From Adiantum capillus-veneris (taxonomy: Eukaryota; Streptophyta; Polypodiopsida; Polypodiales; Pteridaceae): a stretch of DNA of 64,000 nt. Position 1 is the first letter of the stretch. Each line of letters begins with the position of its first letter. Under the pieces are notes generated by a model. That model worked only from the letters and a program-made list of their open reading frames with translations, did no database searches and was not told the origin of the DNA. Positions 51,244 through 62,158 of this stretch are shown piece by piece. The DNA is taken from NCBI GenBank assembly GCA_014529385.2, contig CM043942.1, positions 112,874,141-112,938,140 on the forward strand, given 5' to 3'. A program made the translations under genes and the position numbers.

Positions 51244-52172
51244 ACCACTTCATGGCCAAACAAGGAAGAAGATTCCCTTTGCATGGGGATCGAGACAACC
51301 AGGTGCCTTTGATAGGCTAAGTAGTTATTAAGCCATGGTCCTATTTTGATAGTGCTAGACCTAAGGAAACCATTCGAGATTCATTGTGATGCTTCAGGTG
51401 ATTGCATCGATGCAGTGCTTAACCACGAAGCCCATGCAGTGGCTTATGAAAGTAGACGGCTTAAGGATGCAGAATTGCATGCCTCAGTCTACGAGAAGGA
51501 ACATATGATGTGATTCATGCCTTGTCTACCTAGAAGCATTATCTTCTAGGAGCGGATTTTGTGATCAAGATTGATCATCAGAGTTTGCACTATTTCCTCA
51601 TGCAACGAAAATTATCTGAGAAGCACATGAGATCGGCCAGCTTCTTGTCCATGTTTCACTTCCAAATCCTTTCTACAGCTGGAAGTAAGAACATGGCTGC
51701 GGACGCACTATTTAAAAGACCACAAGTGAATGCAATTACTTTTGTATATCACCAAGAGCTGAAATCACTTCCCGATTTGTATCCGAGCGATCCAGACTTC
51801 TCCTCCATTTGGAACAAGTTACATAACGGAGAGAATGAATATCCCTATTCCATTCGGGATGGTTACCTCTACCACCACTAAGCAATTTGCATGGTGGGGC
51901 TATTGAGGAAGAAAATCGTGGATGAAGCATATGCTTTGCCTTATGCAGATCTGTAGTATTCTCCCTACGACCTTAGCATTGGAAAGATGTTTCTTTTGGC
52001 CAAGTCTTAGAGCAGACATTGATCAGTATGTCAAGGAATGCTTGGTTTGCCAAAAAGTCAAGTATGATCGGTATAAGATGCCTGGGTTACTCCAACTTTT
52101 GCTTGTGCCTGGATTACTCCAACCTTGGGAGAGTATTGCCATGGATTTTATTATGGATCTCCCTAAGACTCT
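51244..52172 (+). pseudogene. Gypsy RNase H and integrase N-terminus remnant
   Basis: RNase H: RKPFEIHCDASGDCIDAVL (catalytic Asp), ESRRLKDAELHASVYEKE, IRVCTISSCNENYL region in a shifted frame, then MFHFQILSTAGSKNMAADAL. Integrase: LERCFFWPSLRADIDQYVKE, CLVCQKVKYD and [16 protein letters not shown], stopping after the first catalytic Asp where a J LTR begins. It may be the missing downstream pol of F displaced by LTR insertion, or a separate element. Confidence 0.8.
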
Positions 52173-52467
52173 GTGATGGAAATGGAAAATCATCGATTTC
52201 TTGCAGATTATAAGGGCTATCCGAAAGAATATCACATTTATGGACATTTCATTATTTAAGTGATCTTTATGACGAATGGCCATTTATGTTAGGCCGGTCA
52301 GTATGTGCACGTGCTCTCCTGCTCTTTCTCTCTATCTTATCGCGTACAGCATGGATTATGTGCTCGTGCCATACGTCAGGTATGTGAATCTGTGGTTTTA
52401 TGGTTTGGAGCACATTATTTTTGGTTTTTGGTATTTTTGCAAGCTCTCCACGCCTCCGTCTATTGCA
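52173..52467 (+). repeat. Short LTR, family J, plus orientation
   Basis: About 295 bp, TGTGATGG...CTATTGCA, followed by the PBS at 52469. It matches, inverted, 58132-58391 ('atttatggacatttcattatttaagtgatcttta', 'gtggttttatgg', 'tatttttgcaagctctcc'). It cuts the integrase remnant, so it inserted there. Confidence 0.7.
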
Positions 52468-52468
52468 G

Positions 52469-52480
52469 TGGTATCAGAGC
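52469..52480 (+). other. Primer-binding site of family J element
   Basis: Exact TGGTATCAGAGC one base after the J LTR. Confidence 0.9.
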
Positions 52481-52946
52481 ATGGGCTACATTCTCAGATT
52501 TTACAATAATCAAAAGCTATGGAAATTAACACGATCAAAGATAAGCCATGATTACTTATACTTAATTTGTCAAGTTGTTTAAAATTTCTATGTAGGTGAT
52601 TATTATTAATATACTAGAATTGCAAATACATGTGGATAGTTTAAGAATTGTGGAATTTTCATGGTAAGTAGAGAATTAGTTAGTGATTGTAATTGGTCAT
52701 AATACTAGTACAATTAGGAGTCTAATTGTGGTAATTCTAATACAAAAATCGAGTAAATTCAAACATAACAAAAAAAACTAAACTATATTTACGATGAAAT
52801 CTTAATTTTCTTTTCATAGCTATAGATGATTGTGCCTCTCGCCGATGCATAGCACTTTGCCAAATATGGGCCTTGATATCTTTATCAAATCCTTGTAGTG
52901 GTTTTATTGTAGAAATAGGAGATGTGTCTTGTATATTGGACTCATG

Positions 52947-53000
<54 letters not shown>

Positions 53001-53900
53001 AGACACACACGCTAAAAGAAGAGGTTTTGGACGAGATAGAAAAAGTAGCGGAGAAGCTCCAATGTCATAGACATTAAGCCCAAGAGATCTATGAGGTAAG
53101 AAGTTTGTCCAAGCTATGAAGAAGAAGCAGAAGAAGAAGAATCCAAGAAGTCTTTTAGCATTGTAAAAAAATCTTGAGGGTCCCTTCAATTATACCCGAA
53201 TTTAAAGAAGTGGGTCTTTTACGACATGAGAAATATCCACGAAGATCTCTTCCATGGGCTTTGAGCTCAAGGGCTCGAGGAGGCTCGACAGAGTGGTTTG
53301 ATGCACACTTAGATTGGAAACTCTCAAGCCAACTTCGGCTTTGAGTCATAGCAGGAACCAACCTTGACAAAGGGTCAACAATTCAAACGTTGACAAAATA
53401 ATAATAAAGACATAAATGTATATTAATTAAAGAAAACTATGTATATTAATTAATTAAATCTAGTGCTTGCGGCAGTAAAAGATATCATGGCTTCGCTACA
53501 TGCACTCGGAATCAGTAGCATGCACTAACAAAAGTGCCCCAACAAGCTCCCTTCCCTGTGCGCATCATTGTCGTCATGCCAGCATAAGCGCCGGCATCAG
53601 ACCAATTGATCATCGCTACCAGCTCCCGTTCGATGTCGACATAGCCAACGATCACGAGGAGCATGCGGGGCTTCGACCACCAACCGACAGCAAAACAGTG
53701 ACGCCCATTTCTTTAAATTTTACTTTCTTTTTCTTTTAACTCAGCATACTAGGAACCATGAAACCGGCCTGTTTAATCCAAAAAGGGCGGGTAGACCTTA
53801 GAATTAAACCTTATTTGCTTTCACCCATTTAATTTGTCGCCCACTTTACCTGTACTTTCAAGACACAACAAAGGGGAAAGGGATACAGGTTACTAGATTG
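52481..53900. other. No gene recognised; contains a GT microsatellite
   Basis: Probably the internal part of the J element at first, then unknown AT-rich DNA. GT tract at 52951-52996. Open frames are short and unlike known families. Confidence 0.35.
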
Positions 53901-54670
53901 CACCTGTATGAGAAGACCGACACCGAACTGGCCCCTAAATTAGGCACCCCTTTCGGTATTTCTTTATTCTTTAACAGAGGGAATAAAAGCTGTGATTCCC
54001 TACAAGCTGCCCCGTACAATCTTGGCTGAATTTCAACTGTTTTGGCCTGATTTCGGCAACATAACTGTACTAGGACCCTTCACAGTCAGTATTCCCACGC
54101 ATTGGATGACTTTCCCGACGCATACGAACACTTTGCAAAACCTGGCGAGAATCTGCAGCACGCTGAATTCTCTGTTTTCTGCCCTGAAAATGCGCCAGAT
54201 CACCTGTACAGCGGTCCCCTCGCGTCCCCAAACCTCTTGGGGGTATTAGGGTCCGTTTAGGGTCGAAACCCTAAACCTGCAAAAATACACAGCAGGCTGT
54301 AATTCACTGTTTCGGGCTCCGTTTTGCGTGCCGGTCGCATCCGTAGCAAAGTCCTCGAGCTCCCACACCTATCGGGCTTCTTGCCCTTTGAATCGGACGA
54401 GATTTCGCACATGAAACCTCTCCGAATCACCTGTACCTGCGGGGGATTAGCCGCTAGCTAATCCAGTACCTGTGCAAGAGGCTCTTGCCTTGGCAATCGC
54501 GCATGAACCCACACAACTGTACATTGGTCAATTGAAAAGCCCACTAGAGGGGCATAACATACTTCCATAGGGGGGAGAGAGGGCAGTGCATAGCGTGCAG
54601 GGCATCACTCATGGCACTGCACTGTACATAAGGGGGAAAGGAAGCACTCCATAGCTCTCAACTTGTGACA
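53900..54670 (-). repeat. LTR-like block, family K, minus orientation
   Basis: On the minus strand it starts TGTCACAAGTTGAGAG at 54670 and carries the module 'aaataccgaaaggggtgcc' at about 53943-53960, shared with C and I LTRs. Not present as a second copy here; the left border is not fixed. Confidence 0.45.
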
Positions 54671-57486
54671 GACTGAAAATGAGCCTCCCTTCTCCTAAAA
54701 TCAGCGCCACTTCTTCCTGCATGAGGAAAGTGCACAGAAATGTGCCACTTGGCACATTTACAGGCTATTTCCCGTTTCGGGGTTGCCGCCTAAAAATCTC
54801 CCGACCGGTTGCCCAATTGACTTCACGGCAGAGTAATAAAATGTTCCCCTTGTCAATCCGGAGGTAATGACGCAAACACATTTTCAGGTCCCAAAATAGC
54901 AGTTCCCTAAATTTTAGGAGATGCTGCCATTGTATCTTTCTAGGTCATCTGACCCTCTTTGTACACCGCAGCCACACCAAGAACTGAAATGTAGCCTCTG
55001 TAGCAAAGGATTCCACTTTGGTTAGTCAATGACCCCACTTTGGCTAACCGTAGTCCTTGTCCAACCTTAGTGCTCTCTTGCCCTCAGGCCTAGACTCCCT
55101 CTGAACAGTTCCACACTAGCTATGCAATGCCGGGCAGTTAGATTTCCCGAGGGGTGTTTCCAAAAAGTGAAAATGAATAAATAATAAGAAAGAAATCAAC
55201 AAAAAGGATAGATAGTAGTCACATGTTGGTGGCATACTAAACATGCGGCCATGTATTATCTCCGCACGTAACTGCCATACGTCTCTATGAAGCCGAAGAT
55301 GTGAGGCAAATGATGAAGATGTTTGCTCCAATGTCCACTGAAGGATACTCCATGAGTATAGCAGCAGTCCGGGGTGTCCCCTGACCGCCAAGAAATCTCC
55401 ATGGTAAAGTGCTGTAACGAGCGGTGTAGCCAACTGTTGTACTCCGCCAATACACTGGTGAAGATACTGCATGAAGGTCTCAAAGTAAGTGTGAAAACAA
55501 CTCCTTGTCGTGAAAGAATTGCCAATAGACCTGCAAGTGTCCTGCCCAATAGGATTTGTAGTGTCTGTAGTCAAACTATCTAGAGAAAATGAGGAAGCCT
55601 AGGAACCGTCATGAGAATGACCAGAAGCATGTCAATGCATGAATCTACAACCCAAGGTGGCTAGGTAGCTAAGCCGTGTAAAACTCTCGAAAGGCCAGAT
55701 GTAGTAATTTGCGTCGTAAACATCCTCCGAAACAAGGAAAGCCAGACTAAACAGTCTGCACAGTTTAGTCTGCACTGTAGAAGCTACCGTAAGCTGCAGC
55801 AGTCACCGATAGACCGCACGGACCACCACCGGATGGTGTCCTGTCAGTAGGTAGGGTAATCCTAGATGAGGGGAAAGCCAAACTCAACAGTCTGCGCTGT
55901 GAAGGGCCTCTGACAAGAGGTGTGGTCAAACCAAGCTGTCTGCACCGTAACCATCCTGTATGAAGTAGGGAAGCAAGAATGAGCAGTCTGCGTTGTGACG
56001 ATTCTCTGAGAAGAGGTAAGGCCAGACCAATATGTCTACGCTGTCTTGCATGTATCTCCAGCCTCCAATCCTCCGATGTCAACCAAAACAGAATCCGCGC
56101 AAACAATGCCACCAAACCGCATCTCGGTGTGGCTCTTAATGTGAATGAGCTAGGAGTGGCCTACTGCCCAGGTCGGGGGATAAGTCTGTTGTGAGGTTAC
56201 CGAGGGTAAGTGTAAGCAACTCTGAAGGTAGCAATCCAAATGATCAGGAGTGTAGCAGAGCAACCGCACTACCATCCAAGCCACTCCAAATGTAGGCGTG
56301 GGATGCTTGATCTCCCGCATCTCGCGAGTAAACTCTCCAAGAGAGTCCAAAGCACTGAAATCCTACTCCAGTCTGTAGATCCAAGCAATGAACCTGTCCA
56401 AGAAGAGATCCAAGATCCTCTCCCTAAGTCCATTAAGAAGCTCCTGTGTAAGCAAGTGATCTGACGTGTCTAGGTCAAGTGGTACGTGTCTGTCCACCCA
56501 AGATGGTGGTGTCTTCTCTGGGAATGTCGTGATCCCATATACCATGAGCATAGCCATATCTCGTGTGAACTACTTTGATGAGTGCATAGGTGTGTCGAAA
56601 GCAAACCACAAGTCACCACCCCCTCTGGAGTGCGCAACCGTCGAATGATGGCTAGAATGAATGGATCTCCCAAGGATCGTACCCCCATAGATGATCAAGC
56701 CGACGTCGAAGATATCATCGGATGGTGTCGTGGCAAGAGGTAACTTCATCCTCCGTGAAAAACGCAAGCGAAGTGTCTGCTGTCCACCCAAAAAACGCAG
56801 CTGCGAGGTGATGAAAACGCTGCTGTCCAGAGATTTTCAGCGTGCTCGTACGCTCCCAGCAAGGTCCAAAGCGGTGCAGAGGGTGTAGGGAGGGCGGGGG
56901 ATCAATGTCACAGCCCCAAGTGGGCTGAAAACAGAGAAAAAGCAGGGGTTAATGGCTGAAATCCGACGGAAATAGAGAGGATACCGGCCAGCAAGGCACC
57001 AGATGCCAAGCCGGTGTGTCGAAAGGCAACATCGGGGGTAGGAAGCCAAGCGCTCCCCTCTGTGCAACAAACGCTGCCTTGCTGTCCATAAACGCAGCAG
57101 ATCCAAAAAAAACGCATATCTGGCTGAAAACGCGGATGAAGCAAAGGGGTTTTTCGGCGACGGAAAGTCCCAAAAAGGAATCGCTGGCAGCCAGAAGCAA
57201 AAACGCCAGGTGTGGAGATAAAAACACAAGTGGGGAGGGTCCTCCGTGATGAAAACTCTCCAAGTTCCATCGTTTGCCTAGCTTTTGCAAAACGCTGGCA
57301 AATCTACAGAAAACACTGGCTGATTTGATCTTCTTGGGAGGCTCTGGTGGAGAGGGTCCTCCACGATGAAAACACTCCAAGTTTCATCGCTTGCCTGGCT
57401 TTTGCAAAACGCTGGCAGATCTGATCTTCTTGGGAGGAGAGCCCGCTACAGAAGAAGCACTGGTCCCATGGACAGCTTGAAGCTGT
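54671..57486 (-). other. Non-coding internal region of an LTR element (L), with tandem repeats
   Basis: No retroelement protein is recognised on either strand. A degenerate ~49-bp repeat ('cagtctgcgctgtgaagg...') lies at 55870-56050. 'aaaacgct' phrases (complement of the B-type 'agcgtttt') are frequent from 56760 to 57440. A 117-bp tandem duplication starts at 57235 and 57352. The minus orientation follows from the PBS-like site at 57487. Confidence 0.45.
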
Positions 57487-57496
57487 TGATACCATG
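57487..57496 (-). other. Primer-binding-site-like sequence of element L
   Basis: Plus strand ttgataccat; minus strand ATGGTATCAA, continuing CAGC. This matches the initiator-Met PBS TGGTATCA for eight bases next to an LTR-like end (tgtgaaagtg in plus view). Confidence 0.55.
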
Positions 57497-57507
57497 TGAA
57501 AGTGCGC

Positions 57508-57594
<87 letters not shown>

Positions 57595-57890
57595 CTAGGT
57601 GTAGGAAGAGGGGGCGATCAACCCCCCATGACTACCAGAGCATGAGAACCTCAATGTACAATGTGTCAGAGTGACCGACTATGGGTACCCCCCTTGCCCC
57701 TCATATAGGTGCCGAAGGAGGAGGTAGGGCAATGGATAAAGAAACCCCACGACCCAGCATGAAAATAATATAGGATGGGCATCCGTACAAAGGTGGGTGG
57801 CCGGCCCGGAGTGGGCGGCCGTACAGTGCAATGGGTGGCCAGCCCGAAGACATACTAGCCATACATGTATGCCCTAGACCTGAGTGAAGC
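57497..57890 (-). repeat. LTR-like block of element L with GA tract
   Basis: Begins TGTGAAAGTGCGC beside the PBS. GA tract 57507-57590, then 'aacgctaggtgtaggaag' and a repeated 'gggtggccggcccg/agcccg' phrase (57795-57850). The right border is not fixed. Confidence 0.4.
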
Positions 57891-58131
57891 AGCAGAGTGG
57901 TGTAAGTCTAGCAGTCTCCAAGCCGCAAAAGAGCACACACACACAACTCTCCCTCCCGCCAGCTACATTTATGTCTCCCTTTCTTTTCTGCGACACTTAC
58001 AGAGGTAAACCCCTCCAACAACTACCCACTCGAACTATCTCGTTCTCTCTCGCAGCAACGACCCCAGCCACCATGCACACTTTCAAAGGAGCAGCCCTCG
58101 GCATTTTGCAATTGGCCTGGTCTTCGTTGTG
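57891..58131. other. No gene recognised
   Basis: Short stretch between the L block and the inverted J LTR; a 97-codon open frame here shows no family. Confidence 0.3.
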
Positions 58132-58391
58132 TGCAACACACGGAGGCACGGAGAGCTTGCAAAAATACCAAAAATAGCGTGCTACACACCATAAAACCAC
58201 AGATTCACATACCTGACGCATCGCATGAGCACATAATCCACCCTATACGCGATAAGAGAAAAACAGAGCGAGAGAGAGCATGAGAGCACGTCCGGTGTAC
58301 ACTGGGCAACTGAACATAAATGGCCATAGCTCATAAAGATCACTTAAATAATGAAATGTCCATAAATGTGATATCCTTCCAAATAGCCCTC
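58132..58391 (-). repeat. Family J LTR, minus orientation
   Basis: The inverted match of 52206-52467. No PBS follows its 3' end on the minus strand (GTTGCA then CACAACGAAG), so it may be a solo or truncated LTR. Confidence 0.7.
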
Positions 58392-59519
58392 AGCTTTTGC
58401 CACCTATAACTTGCAAGAAATAGGTCAATATTGAATAGACGGCTAGCAAGAGCTTTTGAAGCTATACTAAAAGAGAAATTGAGGTTTGAGAGCAGTGCCG
58501 GCAAGCAATTGAACATCTTTGGAGAGTTTAGGTTGCGACACGAATCTCCAATCTGAAGATCGGATTGCAATATCTTGCATCCGAAGCACAAAAGAAATAT
58601 CACAAGGAAGCAAACTTGAGGATCGGACAAGGATTGCCATGGGAGTCATCCCTTGTAATCACTACAACTCGAAACTCGACCACTGCCAAATCCTGCAAAA
58701 AGGGTAGCTACAGAATCGCCCAAGGCTGTTAACCAGCTTTTCCTTCTTGTGCACGGCTTGAATCTCTCTCTGTGCAACTCTGCAACGCTCACGTTGTGGT
58801 TCTCTTTTCCTACTCGCTGCCTGCATTGTTTTAGGGCCCTTTTCAAACTTATTTTTACAAAATAAAAAGGTGTGGCTTCATTTACTCCTTATGGTCGGTC
58901 GCCTAGTAACCAAGTCAAAAAAATATTACCCTCTAAGAGCAATGTCTCAAAAGCCCTTATTGAATCAAGTCCTTCGTTGGTTACAAAAAAATTTCTCCAA
59001 CCACTCAGCTCACACAATTTTTCCTCGATCACCCTCTTTAATTCTTTCGACCACCCAAATTAAATCCTTCTCCGACCGTCCACCAAGACCACAACTAAAT
59101 TTTATTGTCCGCCCAATGTCCACAATTTTGGGCCGCTCAACTTAGCCTCGACCAAGTATACGACCCTTAAAATTTTTCATCGATCAATTTCCAAAAAGTT
59201 GCCCAACTGTCCATTGAGAGAGGACATCGGATTGCTATCCAAACCCTTTAAAAATTTCCGTTAACTAAGGCTTTCATCAATCGAAAAATTTTACCAATGG
59301 CACATTACCTTGCCCCACTAGTTGGGCTGCTCAAGGATAAGGGAGTTTGGACGCCATCCAATATTCAAATTTGTCACAGAACAACTAGGTCAATCGCTCG
59401 TAAATTTCAATCTTATCTGGCGTTACACTTCCGGATCCGACGTCATCACTGATTATCGAGCTAAGTACAAATTACTTTGTTTATTTCTTTTATTTTCTCA
59501 TTATTTTGCATATCTCGCC
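58392..59519. other. No gene recognised
   Basis: AT-rich sequence with short open frames on both strands and no family match by eye. Confidence 0.3.
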
Positions 59520-59919
59520 CATCTAGTGCCAGATCAGCCTAGCGTTTTCAGATTTCAGCCAAATCAGCCAACGTTTTTGCATTTCAGCCCTAGTCCGGCG
59601 AAGCAATTGCAGATTCAAGCCGTAGTACCGCCACAACAGCAGATCCCTAGCAGAGCATCTAGCGTTTTCAGTTTTCAGCCTTGACGTCGTCGTAGTCGAC
59701 ATCGTCATCGTCATCGCAGTTCCTATCTTCACGACGACACCTTTGTCGCCATCGTCGTAGATCCCAGACTTGACAACGACACCATCGTTGTCGTCGACAT
59801 TGTCATCATCAAGTTCACAGCATCTAGACTATTGTACCAGATTTGTGCAATCTATAGCATAGACCTCTCTCGCCATAGAGAGGGGAGCCCTTGAAGGAGG
59901 GTTTGAGAACCGTCTGGTG

Positions 59920-59927
<8 letters not shown>

Positions 59928-60010
<83 letters not shown>
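59928..60010 (+). repeat. CT microsatellite
   Basis: About 41 CT units, running straight into the captured reading frame, where it reads as a Ser-Leu repeat. Confidence 0.95.
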
Positions 60011-60018
<8 letters not shown>

Positions 60019-60019
60019 G

Positions 60020-60538
60020 TGGCTTTCTACAGAGAGCATCTCCTCCAGCTTACGGTTGATGGTTTTGTGACGAGGCCCAGATACATCGACACCCACTTGT
60101 CTCATGGGATACGATGCGCTATCAGCCAGATACGTACATCTTCACACCAGCTACGGATCGAGACTGGGAGATACATCGGAGTACCAGCAGAGGCTAGGAC
60201 ATGCCCCCTATGTGACATCGAGCCTGAGACAGAGTTGCACTACACATGCCACTGCCCCGTCTACTACGAGATACGAGGCCGCTTCCATTGCTAGTTCAGA
60301 GAGGGCTTTGGACCATTCTCCAGAGTCATGCAGACACACTACAGACACACTGATCGACCAAGCGACTGAGCTGGAAAGATCCAGACGCCCACGACTGCGG
60401 AGGACTACACAGCATCGGCGGAGACTGCATCAGAGGATTCGGATCACTTTGGCTCGACATGCACGACGCCCGGTCAGACTGCTGACCATGGAGGAGATTG
60501 ATGAGATCCGCCAACGACCGATGTTGAATCTCTTGTGA
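60020..60538 (+). pseudogene. Captured LINE-like C-terminal zinc-binding fragment
   Basis: The frame from the CT tract to 60294 reads SSHQLRIETGRYIGVPAEAR, then CPLCDIEPETELHYTCHCP and VYYEIRGRFHC. The Cys/His set CxxC...H..CxC, preceded by R-x-SSH-x-L-x-IE-x-GR, is the pattern found at the C-terminus of some non-LTR retrotransposon polymerases. After the stop the sequence continues, recognisable in another frame (60104-60538), to a tail ending TMEEIDEIRQR. No RT precedes it. The tail recurs at 12229-12480, so the fragment was copied with the LTR-like repeat. Confidence 0.6.
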
Positions 60539-60890
60539 TCTAGCTATCCCAGCTAGCTGCTTAGTTCACACCTAGTAGTTTAGGATTCCATAGTATTTTA
60601 TTGTGACATTTGTCATTTCATTTTTGTCATACTCTGACTTTGTATCAGATCCACCACATTGTAACTTTCTGGTCTCATAGGTCACTTTGGCCTTTTGAAT
60701 ACGTTAATATAACATTCATTTCTCTCTCTCTCTTTCTCAGCACTTTCATTCACAGTAGCATTCACTTTGTTTGTGATCATTGCACTTGCACTCTCTCTCT
60801 AAGAAGAACGGAAGGCTCTCCCTTCCGTAAGTAAAAGGAACCCTTGAGCACAGTTCAGAGCACTCATCCTGAGCACTATCAACATTCAAA

Positions 60891-61122
60891 GCTCTTTGGC
60901 GTTGTTCTGTATCACTCAAGAAAAGAACCACGGAAAGTTTTTTACTTGTTGCGGTCGCACGTAACCCAAGTTCACTTGGGCGTGTCGATTCCTAATCTTG
61001 TTTTTGAAGAGTGGCAGGTAACCCAAGAAAGAAGGGCTTGTTCAGCCTCCTTGTTTCTCTTTTCACTCATTGAGAGTGGACCGAGCACTTAGCGGCCGGC
61101 CAATCGACGTGAGGTGGGAAAA
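60891..61122. other. No gene recognised
   Basis: Spacer between the B-related repeat and the family I LTR. Contains a repeated 'gtaacccaag' phrase (60961 and 61018). Confidence 0.4.
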
Positions 61123-61920
61123 TGTAACAAACTGTTGACGTGTCAAAGCCCTGAAGAAGGGAGCCAACTTGCAGATGTCGGCTGAGGGGCCTAAACCCTA
61201 AGAAGAACAAGTAACAGAAGAAGTGATGACGTGGTTGCCCGAGAGCAAAAACCCTAACCCTAATTTCTGCCAAAAACCCTAACTGCTGAAACCCTAATTC
61301 AGAAAACCCTAACCCTAAAACCTGCAAACCCTAATTTCTGCCAAAAACTCTAACTGCTGAAACCCTAATTCTGGAAACCCTAACCCTAAAACCTGCAAAC
61401 CCTAATTCTGCTGTGCCAGAAACCCTAAAACTGCAGAAACCCTAACCCTAACCCTAAGGGCAGATTTTTGCGTTTTGCGCTGGCTGATGACGTGGCAGGC
61501 TGTACGGATTTCAATGATTTACGCTTGCAGCTTTTGGGATTGCTTTTTGGACTAGAAGCTTTTGAGTTTGAAAGCTCTTCATGTAAACTGCTTTTTGGAC
61601 CAGAAGCTTGAGTTTGAAAGCTTTTCATGTAAACTGCTTTTTAGGCCAAGGGCCTTTAAATATGAGGCTAGGGCTCATTCTCTGGCATGCTTCCTAAAGA
61701 AGGTGCAGAGTCTGGAGTACCGGCTTGTACTGTGTTCATGCAATATAAAGAAATACCGAAAGGGGCGCCAAGGTTTGGGGCCAATACTCTCTGGGGTGGA
61801 ATTCCGCCACTCCGTGTCGCGTGTCGTCTCTCTCTCCATTTCAGTTCAGTTGTTATTTGAAGTGCTTAAAGTTGTTCAGTCTGTTCTTTTCTATTGGTAC
61901 GTGGTGCCCGCCTTGTGACA
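61123..61920 (+). repeat. 5' LTR of element I, with telomere-like repeats
   Basis: A 798-bp LTR, TGTAACAAACTGTTGACG...CCGCCTTGTGACA. Its first third has TGACGTG(G) motifs. At 61247-61462 is an array of CCCTAA-type repeats in a higher-order unit of about 70 bp. Then come two 'aaactgctttttgg/ggccaga/agcttttgagtttgaaagct' copies, the 'aaataccgaaaggggcgccaag' module (61752-61773), and the tail shared with 6106-6257. Confidence 0.85.
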
Positions 61921-61933
61921 GAAAAAGCAACTT

Positions 61934-61945
61934 TGGTGTCAGCAC
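61934..61945 (+). other. Degenerate primer-binding site of element I
   Basis: TGGTGTCAGCAC matches the initiator-Met site at 9 of 12 bases, 13 bases after the LTR. Weak. Confidence 0.4.
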
Positions 61946-62158
61946 AAGGCCGCTAAGGGGTGCGCCCGCAAGGAAGAGTCGAGCTCGGGTAGGAGAAAAG
62001 CCTTCTCAAACACCGATTGCAAGCGAAGAACTCAAGTCTTCCAAGAACCCAAGTACACAAGATCTCAGTGTATGGTTATCACCCGAAGCGGAATGGATAC
62101 TTTACGTGAAGGTGGTGAGAGTAGAGTTAGAGAATAAGAATTTTATACACCATGAGGA

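Larger units (their letters stand above)
59520..60890 (+). repeat. B-related LTR-like repeat with CT tract and captured fragment
   Basis: It has 'ccagatcagcctagcgttttcagatttcagcc' phrases, then 'accagatttgtgcaatctatagcatagacctctctcgcc atagagaggggagccc' as in the B family, a CT tract, the captured fragment, and the B-type 3' end ('gaacggaaggctctcccttccgtaagtaaaaggaaccc'). Closest relative: 10923-12849. The left border is not fixed. Confidence 0.55.

Noticed and set aside
55116-55574. 152-codon minus-strand frame as a gene
   Set aside because: No recognisable domain, and it lies in a stretch that otherwise behaves as non-coding LTR-element interior; too weak to call.
59917-60010. Ser-Leu repeat proteins from CT tracts (also 11946-12140, 26100-26369, 39620-39720)
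   Set aside because: These are translations of CT/GA microsatellites, not genes. Only the non-repeat continuation at 60 kb carries a recognisable motif.
61247-61462. True chromosome end or telomere
   Set aside because: The array is short, degenerate, mixed with other sequence and lies inside an LTR followed by gag.
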